A stretch of DNA of 64,000 bases, from the NCBI GenBank assembly GCA_035772785.1, contig JAOCPU010000021.1, forward strand, positions 62,001 through 126,000, read 5' to 3'. Under the pieces are notes generated by a model. It did not search any database and was not told the DNA's origin. It saw only the letters and a list, made by a program, of their open reading frames with translations. Below, piece by piece: positions 46,920 through 57,409 of this stretch. Both the position numbers and the translations under genes were made by a program. Position 1 is the first letter of the stretch, and each line of letters starts with the position of its first letter. The DNA comes from Phlebiopsis flavidoalba (Eukaryota > Basidiomycota > Agaricomycetes > Polyporales > Phanerochaetaceae).

Positions 46920-49475
46920 AGTTTCGGATGCGAGGTTGTCATTTCGAGAAGTCGGATGTCGAGGGATGTTTATTTGCTATGCTTATTCTTGCGCTATTTA
47001 CCGGGCCGCATTGATGTAAGGACGTAGGCAAGGAGTATTCACGCTGGAGCACACACTGCCGTAGCTATTATATACACCGCACATTGCTCTCGTTCTCGTA
47101 GTTAGTCTTCTTTTATTTATCCAGAAAGCGACCTGAATTATGATACTGCCAACCCAGTTATTATTGTACGCAATTTCACTCTTGAACAAATGTAGGCCGC
47201 GAGAAGGCTGCGGGATAAACGGGGTTCTTGTTCAGGGGGAAAGTCTCCTTTCCTGAGAGTGAGAGGCCAGCGATTTGATGGAAAAGTAAATATACACTGC
47301 CTGCGCTTTGGGTGTGACGTTGTACAGCCCTAGGGAATGACGGCGGAGAAGGGAACAACGGGGGCTCCACACACACGCCAATGCGACCGGCATTAATATC
47401 TGAAATGGCTAGTTAGAGCTATACGGAGATACCTAAAGACACTCTCATACCCCTTCATTATTGTGAACGGGGTCGCCTGACGTACGGCTGCCGCGCGCGA
47501 CCCGAAAAAAAACCAGTATTTACGAACATTCGTCTACGTGTTGCATGCAGTCTAAAAAGTGTTGCCGCTTGTCAAAGGGCACCATGAAAAATCCCGTCCG
47601 AGCTGGCCGATGTTCCCAGCGAGCGGAACGACATGCACGCCGTGCCGAACCCACATCCCATCGCCGTCACAAGCCGTCCTTGCCAGCTTTATAGCATGTC
47701 ACTTGTACAACGGCAGGCGTCCCTCGAGAAGATTTTCTAATACAGCGACTAGACAATCACCCCTTTGCGCGATCACATAACGGGTCTCCCCCTTTTGTAT
47801 TTGACTCTCCGCACACTTCCCTCCTGTCCCCCCACCGCGAGCCAGCACAGGCAGAGAATACAGCAGATCAGCCAGCCCTCCAAGGACGCCCCCGCGATGA
47901 GGCATGTCAGCTCGCCCGGGTCGCACTAGAAGCTCGAGAGGTATCCGTGGAGGCAGGAGTGCGGAGACGATATGCGTGCAAATTTGCCCGCGGGGCTGGA
48001 CGACGCAGAGGTCGACGAGGCGCTGTCTACGCTTGATGGCAGCGTGCGGTCAAAGACGCAACCCTACCTCGCTGCACCACGTCCCTGCGTAAGAAACTGA
48101 CAGCGCGACGCTCTTGTCTACTCCTTATGAATCAAAGAGCAAACGATAACACCGCGACGACAGCCAGTGTCCTTTCAGGCACCGGTCGAGGAAATCCACG
48201 AGAAATGATCCAGGCCAAAGCTCCTACAAAGCGGTCGGGCGCAGCAAAAGGGCCTCGCTGTGCAGCCTGGGAAGGCTTCGGGGCGAGTACAGGTGTGAAG
48301 GGCGCAGCCGATGGGACGAAGAAAGTTTAGAAACTCCACGGCTGAGCTATCCGCGGGAGCTTCCTTCGTTCACATTGAGCTGTGGGTGATGAACAGGACC
48401 GCCAAGGAGCACAAGGCAGGGGTAAATGACGTGGGAGCGAGAAGAACCGGCGCGGCTGCTGCTGACGCAAAGGGGAAGGAGTCTGGCAGAAAGGACCCCT
48501 CACCGAAGGGTACCACCCAGAGAGGCGGAAGAGGACCGACGATGGGGCCCAGAGCGAGGTTCCGAGGTCAACGAAGACACGTTTTGGGAAGTGAGGTTTC
48601 TGACTAGCTCGTTTGTGTATTTGTATATGCACGTTGGTTGTGTAGCTTATGGTAATACACTGGCATATCCTTGGCGGCTTGTAAATCGTGAGGGCCGCCG
48701 CATCAGGAATGTACTAGCTTCTGGTGAGATCGCCCGAGGTAAGTCAGGGCACCGCGTTCTGACGCGCGAGAGCATGGAAAACGAGGGATGCGGCTTCAGG
48801 AGATCGAAAAGGCAAAGCGATTTTTTGGGTACCTAGACAACCGGTCAAGCCGAAAGCAGAGTATTTCGTACACACCTGTTCGTTGACACTAGGCCTCCTC
48901 GCCACCAGACAATTCCACGTAGTTCAGCAATCTGCACAGATTCTGCCCACATAGAGGAGCACGTCTTATGCAGGAGCACCGGAAAGCCCTTTACAGGAAA
49001 TGCGTATGTCATCAGTAGGACGTCTTCAAAAGATCACACTGGGAGCGCACCTCATCCCCCCGTCGCACCTTCTCATCTCGCTCGAATGGGCTCGGGCTGT
49101 GCCATTTACTAGAAGCGCGTCCCATGATTTGGTGGTGAGAAGGAATTCTGTTCTTCCACAGGTGGTTCGGCCGGCGAGGATTGTCGTTGGCGAGAAGAGC
49201 GAGAGAGAGAAGAGAAGGGAGAGGAAAGCGCCGGCTTCGTGGGGCGTGCTGTTTTCTCACACCGATCTTTGCTCCTCCGACCAGCGAGGTCTCATAACTC
49301 ACAAAACGCACCACATAGTAGCATAGATTGCGCCTCTAATCACGGACCCATGCGTCAGGGAAAACCTCGGCTCGAAACTCGCGCTCGTCGTACACGCTTG
49401 GAAGAGCCTGTGGCTCCAAGACCCGAGTCGTAACTTGAAATGAGACAGCGATGGTATAAACGGTTTGAAGCAACT
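46920..49475. other. Unidentified inter-unit sequence
   Basis: The first 120 bases after the DUF6533 stop resemble those of units 3 and 5. From 47490 to 48890 there is partial identity to 40820-41130. On the plus strand, AGLDDAEVDEALSTLDGSVR (near 47990) and, further on, NSTAELSAGASFVHIELWVM then NRTAKEHKAGVNDVG (near 48325-48440) have protein-like composition, but frames change often and I cannot name a family. Confidence 0.35.
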
Positions 49476-49837
49476 TCAGCAATCGCAACCCTCCATTGTC
49501 AATCTGCTCCGTCTGCTCAAGGCTCCGTACACTAAAATCTGGTACGAGCGCGGTCCCTCTCCAAACACCAAGCAGGACCCCACCTCGACATCTCCACCGA
49601 AATTGGTGCACGCCGCCCCATTATACACCTTGGTTGTACACGGCACGCCATCGCTAGTCGCGTCGAATCTGACGGACGCGCCCCGACTGCTCAACACATG
49701 CACTCGCGGTGACGTTGACTAGCTCGCTCGAGCCGTACAGAAGTCCTTCGCAGCTGCGGTCGCTGAAGACGGACCAGGTGATCGCGTGGGGAAGCGTATG
49801 CGTATGCAAGGAGTGCGAGAGCGGCGCGGAGCTTCAT
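49476..49837 (-). CDS. Small secreted cysteine-containing protein (paralogue 4)
   Basis: The ATG at 49837 starts MKLRAALALLAYAYA, a signal peptide. After a one-base shift the mature region reads HAITWSVFSDRSCEGLLYGS, SELVNVTASACVEQSG and, after another shift, ASVRFDATSDGVPC, TTKVYNGAACTNFGG, VEVGSCLVFGEGPRSYQILV before the stop at 49476. It aligns along its length with the plus-strand gene at 12014: GLLYGSSELVNVTASAC with GLLWGTSELTNITATAC, RSVSFGFAP with ASVRFDAT, and SYEI with SYQI. Five or more conserved cysteines. Likely extracellular, function unknown. It sits between two of the duplicated hydrolase/membrane-protein units but is not part of them. A TATA box lies 106 bases upstream. Confidence 0.62.
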
Positions 49838-49942
49838 TTTTCTGGGGATTGTTTTATGAATTTCAAGAATGAGAGGGTGCGGTGGACTCACGCGTGTCGT
49901 TATTGGTATGTGGTGGCCTGAGTAGCGAGTAGTGAGCATCCA

Positions 49943-49949
49943 TTATATA
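49943..49949 (-). promoter_or_regulatory. TATA box for the secreted protein at 49837
   Basis: TATATAA on the minus strand, in the context GTGTATATAATGG, 106 bases upstream of the ATG. Confidence 0.55.
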
Positions 49950-51957
49950 CACAAGAGAGAACGGTCACCGGGCTTTCCTGGGAGCTGGATGAAGGCATCA
50001 TACGTTGAAGCTGTGTTATCCTCAAGCCCGTCCTTTGCCGACTTCTATGCAGAGATGGAGTAGACAGTCGCTGTCGCGTCGATGGGAGCAAACTTGTCCT
50101 CAGCGATCTTCTGTTCGCGAAGAAATTCAATACATGGCGGGTGTATATCCCTGATTGACATAGCGTAGGGATCACGTGGGGCACGTACTTTCCCGCGCAC
50201 GGCATGTTCTCCTGGCGAGGATAAAGCCGCAGAGCGCGACGATGTTCTTTTAGCGGCCTGTGATGACCGAGAGTCGTATTGGCGCCGCATTTTTTTGCGG
50301 AATGGATGGAATTGCTACGGTAGAGTGGGTTGAAACGATATGGGAAGTTAAAATATGTGGGCGTACCACTCATCGCGTGCAAACGCTCTCCTTCATGCCC
50401 GCGAGGGGGACACCTGCAGTGTGATTAAGGAATGAACACGGGCCTTTATGTGACGCGTCTTGGACGCAACCATCCATCGTTCATGCCTTCGCAGGAAGGG
50501 TTGACATGAGGTGGAAAGGTCAACGCGAGAACTTAGAAGAAAGAGACGTCACAGTGGGTGAAGGGAGCGGACTTACATTTAGGCCGGACGGTGGGTGATA
50601 TCTTACGTCCCGCGGAGGAAGGTGTTCGCGGCCAGTTACGCCGGCGCAGATAAGACATGACGGACCGTAATATTCTAGTTGCGCGCCGTATCTAGGAGTA
50701 TGCTGGGAATGCCACAATGTTCGTCTCGTATTCATGAACGAGCCGTCGTGAGTCTGGCGTTCAGTGGTCGCAAAATGCTCAAATATATTACCCTCGTGGA
50801 TCGTCGATGCGCCCGCCCTATTGCGCCACAGAATTGGACAGGACAGTGGAAGACAGTGTGTGTGAGCCTGAATGTCTGAAAAAAACGCGTGAGTGAGCAG
50901 TCCGCGTGGTTGAGCACAAAGGCATGAGCCCGAAACTTCACACGCCACGTCCCGGCGCTCACCCAACCTGCGCGCGCACTTGGTTCAACTCAGCCACGAA
51001 CCACGTCCACGAGACCTCGCCGCTTCCTCCCCCGCATCGAAATTTCCACAGTTAACGGGCAAAGAAGCTAAGTCTTACTCACCGCGTCACTATCACTATC
51101 ACTTCTTGCTTTCTTGCCTACCCATCGTCTATTACCACACGCGACTTCAACGAAGACCGGTACGTATGGCCTCGGTACTGTATCGTGAAAGGGGGTCTGA
51201 AAGGACAGGTAGTCCTCTTGTACGCGACGAGATGAACTTGAACGGACACTACGCGAGGCTCGTAGCTGTTGAACGCGGTCTCGTGATAACTCGAAGGATC
51301 TCAGACGTAGGGGCGGGACGACAACTGGCAGATGGGTACGTTGTGTGGCCTGCGCGTTTTCGTGCGTTGTTGATATCCCCTTGGTAGTTCTGACCATAGT
51401 AAATCTGCTTTGGAGGCCAGCAAGGCTGAGCATGAGTATGGGTGTTTTCTTTAACTGGAGCCGTGCCACTGACCTTGCTCGCAGGCACACGGATCGAGCA
51501 CCCGCTGCGCGTCTACTCCAGGGGAAAACCATGAACCGGATGCGAGCACTATGAGCGACCGTGTTTGATACCACTCAGGGCATCCCCTACGTACTACGGT
51601 GCCCAACAAGCGACGAATCCGTTCGCGAACGCGACGGGCGCACCATCAAGCGCATGCGTGCACTGTAGCCTGCGCAACGCGTACGTCTTTTCCTCTTCTC
51701 CCCTCGCCTCGTTCGCTGGGGACATGCCATCAGACCGCCGGAAGATATCGGAGGAAGTGACAGTCGGCGGCACAGTGTTACTGGTATGGCGATCCAACCT
51801 ACCCGAGTGTTCGATGGGTCCTAATTGCTGCTAGGGTCCTGACAACGATGATGATGAACTGCTCGGTTTGCGAGCGCGACCACGAGAGATGGTATGTATG
51901 AATGCCGACCGCCTGAGCGTATGCTGAAACTGCACCAGGGGAGTCGATAGTGAAAAC
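49950..51957. other. Unidentified sequence with two coding-like stretches
   Basis: On the minus strand near 50175-50050 the frame SIRDIHPPCIEFLREQKIAE, DKFAPIDATATVYSISA ends in a stop and looks like the C-terminal exon of a real protein that I do not recognise. On the plus strand near 51565-51830 another open stretch (TGAPSSACVHCSLRNAYVFS) may be the 5' part of the hypothetical gene that follows. No further support. Confidence 0.35.
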
Positions 51958-52813
51958 ATGCCCTGTCCGGAAGCAGGATCCCGCTGGTGGGCTTCCAAAG
52001 GATGGACGAGAGAAAGTGCAGTGAGTGATCTTCTTCCCAGATGCGACTCTTGGTGGTGTTCACCATGTTGTAGTACCAGCCAGACTGAAAGTGGCGGTGG
52101 CGCTGCTTCCGAATTGTGTGAGCAGAAGGTCTCCGATGGTTCGACCAAAGTAAAAGCAAACCTAGCATCTGTAGACAGCCAGAAGGAGGGCGGAGGTGCA
52201 CGCCAGAAGCCGGCGATCGCATCGCTGGTGAACGCGATCACAGCTTCCACTCAGGTTTCGGGGGACGCAGTTTCAGGCCGCTAGAGAATGCAGCAAGCAA
52301 GACAAGGTCTTCTCTACCCAGCGATCGGAAGATTCGAACGCAGTGTGCTCTCCAAGGAGAAATACGACCGGGGAAAGATGGCGATCGCGTCACTCCTCGC
52401 GTCTCCCTTGCGCGCAGGGGCCGCTGCTATCTCTAAGGATGCTGTTGAAGAGTGCAACAAGAAGTTTGCGGGACAGGCAGAAGGGAAGGATGATACTTCC
52501 GGCGACGAAAGCACGGTCACTATGAGCAGCAAGTCAGCTAGCGAGCACGAAGGAGACGAAACCGCACCCACCACACCCAGGGAGACTCCTGCACCCAATA
52601 CGTCCGTGACCTCGGGGTCGTAAAGTCCCTACCACAGCCCGGAAGTGGTGCTCCGCCATCAAGGAAAAGGCGTCGCTGTGGGGTTTGGTCCCGGCGTCGC
52701 GACGAAGGACTTGGAGGGGGACGAGGAGCAAGACCGAGGGGAAGAAACGCATGTGGGTGGAGGAAGACGAGAACGAGTCGTTCAAGGCGGTCCGGCAGAG
52801 GACTGATGAGTAG
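51958..52813 (+). CDS. Hypothetical Ser/Thr/Glu-rich protein gene
   Basis: Three consecutive open stretches separated by single frame changes look like one gene: EQKVSDGSTKVKANLASVDS and KPAIASLVNAITASTQVSGD (to 52284); RQGLLYPAIGRFERSVLSKE, MAIASLLASPLRAGAAAISK, EECNKKFAGQAEGKDDTSGD and a Ser/Thr/Glu-rich tail (to 52623); then KKRMWVEEDENESFKAVRQR TDE before TAG at 52811-52813. The low-complexity acidic/Ser region followed by a basic then acidic end suggests an intracellular, possibly nuclear protein. No family recognised. The start may lie further upstream, near 51500. Confidence 0.33.
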
Positions 52814-53324
52814 GCTGTGCCTGCTAGTGGTTTTGGTTTTTTAGGAACAGCCCTATGGTGCTTCGTATCGGTGTCAGGTTCAATCTATGGAAATTTTGTG
52901 AGCTTGCCGTGGCGACGGCTTTAATTTGATGGCTCAGAGCCGGGGGTACTTACCAGTTCTGCATGCGGAGAGCGACATTGGGTCAGCCTGAGCGAGCTTG
53001 AGGAGGAGCGTGCCCCAAACGCTGCGCGGTGCCGGGCCCTCTGTGCATCGCGAGGCGGGTGACGCGATGTGTAACGTGGAATTGAGGCGCTTGTCCGCGA
53101 AGCCAGGGGATGGAACTGCAGCTTTCGCAGCCCAGTTTTCGTGGCTCACCCCGTAGGGGCACTACCCGTCTACCGAAGAGCCTTGCTGCGCTGCCGATTG
53201 CATGCACACATACTTGTAAGCTGTGGGAGACATGGGCAACGCCGGGTGCACGGCTCGGAGACAGCCGGCAGCGCTCCCAGATCCCGACGCAGCAGCGCAT
53301 CAAAGACGCATCAATTCCTTTTTG
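52814..53324. other. Intergenic
   Basis: No gene recognised. The R1 similarity starts only near 53330. Confidence 0.4.
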
Positions 53325-54935
53325 GAACGTGGACCCTCGTGCCACGTGGTTGGGCAATGGACTAATAGCGCCTATGATTTTGACTCGTGAATTGAGGTCG
53401 CCTTGAATTTTCATCGCTATCTCCCACTCCTCCACAACGAAGAATCAACGTCATGAACTAGACATATATACCTCCTCTCAGGCCCCATCGGCGAAGCGAA
53501 TATCTTCTCATTAGCGGAACTCCGTATCGAATTGTAAGACTTGTAATCCACTCCATACGTTTCGAGTTTGATCATCCTGCAGACATCTGCAAACACTGAA
53601 TATGGGATGTAAGGATGCAAAGTTTCGATTGCTCGACGATTGCTAGTATACTTGATCCTGAGTTGTAGTAAACGATCTTCAATCGGATGGGAAGATCGCT
53701 CAAATCATTGCGCTGGTACTTCGACTGCTGGAGTTCATCGTCAACGACGTGTAACAGAGGCCGGATTCGAGGTGATTGCTGGTAGATCATGGACTCCCAG
53801 GTAAGAGAACTTCTCATACTCGCAGGGAAAGCAAGGACATGGATAAACCTCGTCATTTTGGCAGATACATTGAGAATACAAGCACACGAGCCACACCCAG
53901 AAGAGAGAACAGCTTTGCCGGTCACTGACCTCTTGGCCTGCTACCCCGCGCCCCACAGCACTGCCAGACCTCTTCTCGCCCCCTTTGCTACCGTCTTTGC
54001 GACCTTCCCATTCGTGGCGGGCATAGTTGGGCTCTCCCTTGGCCGCTCCACCATCCTTCTTGGTCTGCGTCTTCACCTGGCCTGACGCGGCAGCGCCTGC
54101 AGCCTGTACTCGGGCCACCTCTCTTCCCTTTGCGGGCTGCAATGCTAGAGCTCCGCCAAATGTTCGGCACCTCACCAATGTGCCCGGATTTGGGCTCGGG
54201 CGCGGGTGCACCCTCTGGGCCACTCTTCCCTGCGCCCTCGTCGTCCGCCAAGGCATTCCCCGCGTCGCTAAGCTGCTCCGCTTCGACCAAGGCATCCTTG
54301 AAGTCTTCCGTCTTCTCGTGCGCCGCTGTGGATACTGACTCTCGTGCATGACGCGGTAGCTGCGGTGGTGTAGCGGGAGAAACAGGTGCTTAGGGGAGTG
54401 ATATTATTCTTTTCGCTGGGCAAGAAGCTCATTGGAAGGGACGATATCCACTTCTGAGTTCTCTTGCCAGCTGGAGTGTGCCTATACGGATTGTATCCTC
54501 TCTGCGCACTTGACTACAAGTCAAAGACGTTTTCATATTTATCTGAGCTGATTGACTTACTTTCCTCCTATGTGTACCTTTTTGGCATCAGATTCTTCGT
54601 TCCTCAAGGCCTGGAATTGTTTTCGAAGGATGAAGTGCCACTCTTTCTCAGAGTCGCTCTTCCATGATACCCGCTTGGGGGAGAGTGCCCGGATTATGCT
54701 CATCGGGGCCGACAAGCCTCGACCTAGGGGCGTTCAACCACGACTTGGCCTCACATTTGTCGTTAACAATGGCGCTGAGATAAGCGAAGGTCAGAGGATA
54801 TAGAAAAGTATTGCTAGGTACGTACGTTGAGTTGCCTTTGTTACTGTATTCGATAGCTGACCTCTCTCCCTTCTCAACAGTCTTCCAGCGGTCTTCGTCC
54901 CGTGTCGACGGTTAGTGGGGCTGCCTACTAACCGC
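53325..54935 (+). repeat. R1 repeat, copy 4, 3' truncated
   Basis: Collinear with copies 2 and 3: GCCACGTGGTTGGGCAATGG near 53340, GTTTGATCATCCTGCAGACAT near 53568, TAGATCATGGACTCCCAGGTA near 53783, GGAAGGGACGATATCCACTTC near 54434, and TTCTTCGTTCCTCAAGGCCTG near 54594. The last shared point is the TCGACGGTTAG string near 54903. The sequence then jumps directly into the DUF2235 gene, so about 1 kb of R1 present in copies 2 and 3 is missing. Confidence 0.75.
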
Positions 54936-56300
54936 ATGCATATGCCGCAGCGGCACTTTCAAGATAGGACCTAACTGAAGAGGAGGATCGCGCGGCAGAA
55001 GACAAGATCGGTCTGGTCGGGATGTGTAAGTACACGTTCAGCCATGCAGACGCAGTTGAGCTCACCGCCGAGTGAATATTTTTGCGATTTGTAGATCATC
55101 AATCTCTGACCTGGAACGTTTTCCAAGAACACGATTACAGGTCCTGGCTTCTGCTCACGTTATATCACGTTCACTGCCTTCGATAACGCCATCTGCCATC
55201 TGCGCTTGCGCTTGCGCTCAACGAGCGATGTGTGCGCTTCTTTCCATTTTACATCGCGGGCGGCCGCTCAGACTTGAACTCACTTCCCCTCCCCGCCAAA
55301 ACTCGCTCGCTCCTTCATCTCTTGTTGGGAGATTCTGCAATAATATTCTCGTCCAGTTACCATCGAATTCTCTGTTCGGTGCACAGACAACGGACGAATC
55401 GCACACAGGCGAGAGGATTGGTTTTGAGGACGAGAATGAGAACCATAAAGTACCCAAGATCCGCAAGAGTCACGCCGCCCCGATGCAGAAGATGTACGAA
55501 GACTCACTAAATGTACACCAAACCGAATGTGACGTCGAAAAAAGTCTGGTTCACGGGTGTCGACACCGGTTCGTGCTATTCGTCATGCGCATATATACCC
55601 ACATATCACATACTCACAGCTTGACAGACCTCGGCGGCGGCTCGATCCATAGCATCTCTACCTACGCCCCCGCACGCATCTTCATTGGATCATGCGCAGA
55701 CACTTCCGCTGTAGCCACCGGTATTCATATTACGCAGCAGATCGGTCCCGGTCTCGCGCTCACGCCCAACAGCACCGTATTTCTGCCTCGAGTTCCCAAA
55801 GCCTGGTGACGAGGAGGAGACGCCCGAGGGCACCTCGAGCAATGTACTCGGCACAAAACATCATGCGTGCGATCTTGTGGTCGTTCGTCAGCTCACTAGC
55901 ACACTGCTCGGTTGTCAATCTCAGGAAGGGTGAATGTGGTCGGGCAGCGCGAGTGGTGAGAGCGGGGCGCCGCCACAAGTCGCATGTGCTGGATACGTTC
56001 TGGATGGATTAGCATACTCCCTAGAACCCATGCGTGTGAGACGAGGAGGGACGCGGGGATGCGGTGGTTTGACCAACTCGACGCCCCGAGCGGACCCACG
56101 CGGGCATTGTCGCTACTCATGGACTTGGTGCCCAAACACGTCAAGAAGGAGCACTTGATTGTGAGGATGGCTTGGGGATGAGAGGTGGATGACGCTAGGA
56201 TGTAAGATATGTCCTCTTCCAAGTCTCACTCTCACCTACAAAAGATGTAGTCACGGCCGCCAATTTGAGTCGACAGGGCCTCGACGTTCGCTGCGCTGTC
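54936..56300 (+). pseudogene. DUF2235 (Tle1-like) alpha/beta hydrolase, unit 5
   Basis: Starts inside the gene: AHAYAAAALSR, DLTEEEDRAAEDKIGLVGM at 54935-55025 aligns with AHAAAMPSRHDMTEEE of unit 4. Next come ALALNERCVRFFPFYIAGGR near 55210-55265 (DERRVRFLPSSIAGG in unit 4), ECDVEK-VWF near 55528, a LPTPPHASSLDHAQ stretch near 55660, and GDEEETPEGTSSNVLGTKHH near 55806. The C-terminal KVHRSVK motif is not readable. Frame breaks throughout and loss of the N-terminal third indicate a pseudogene. Confidence 0.52.
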
Positions 56301-57409
56301 AATACGAATTTCGACATCTTCTCCTTGGTCTTCCACCCGCCCCCTCTTCCGTGCGCACGAAGATACTAAGTATCGCAACACGGCCCTCGCGTTTTGTGAA
56401 GGATGCGGGCACCCAGGAGAACAAACAGTACATGATTAGGCGAATGTGCCACATCGAAGAGCCTGAGCTATGCGTAGCTGGATGTGGGAGGTGCCGAAGT
56501 TCTAGAAGTAGGTGATATGAGCACGGCGATGTGTATGTATCCCCGCTATTGTGCAACTAAGACTACGCCTTTTCTATGGTAGACTGTTGGCGGCTGAGCA
56601 AGGACGGTGATTTGACGCCTAGCTTGTGACAAACGTATGTTGCGACATTGTACTCTCTGTGTTACGCAGTCCAGATGACTGATCTGTTGTTTATAGACTG
56701 GGCCCCGTATTTAGCCATCGCAATATTACGCGGACCAACATTCAAGAACTCAAGTACGAGTTTGTTTGCGAGTTAAACGCATTGCTGCACAGCCGCGCGG
56801 CCGAGATAAATCTGCTTCTCTATGCTGCGACTCGGCGAGATCTTGACATCCATACTTATCGGTTGAATACGCACACTTCCCGACAGTTTGAAACCATGCA
56901 AGCGAAGCATCAAGTTGTCAGCGCCAGAAAAATGATGCGACGGGTCAGAAAACCTATGCTTCCAGGCTACCACTGTTCTGCAGAAAATGATCTCTCCTGC
57001 GCTGTAGTCGGCTCAACAAACCGTAACGCTATGGCGCGGGTTGCCAGCACGCCTCCTCAATATCCTGGGTAGTCCATGCCATGCCTGAAGTAAAGTCAGA
57101 CGGTGACCGCGCCCGTTGGTCGTGTGTATCGTATGATAGCTCCGCGACTTGAAAGTCACTGATGGGTTCGATCAGCTCGGGACGACAATTAATACAACCG
57201 AGGTAGAGCCTGCCGAAACTCTCCTCAAACTCAATGTCCCAGGCGATGCTGGTGCATTTCAAGATCTCGACTGAAATAGCTCAGATCAGGAATGTCTCCC
57301 GCACATTCGCGTCATTTTGAATTCATAAATTGGAAACAGGTACAGCGAGGCCTATATTACACGAGGTCTGACGTCGAGTATGGACATTATCCCCATCCTC
57401 AACTTTGTC
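56301..57409. other. Diverged spacer between the DUF2235 and DUF6533 genes, unit 5
   Basis: Weakly matches the spacers of units 3 and 4 (CAACTAAGACTACGCCTTTTC near 56551). Nothing else recognised. Confidence 0.4.
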
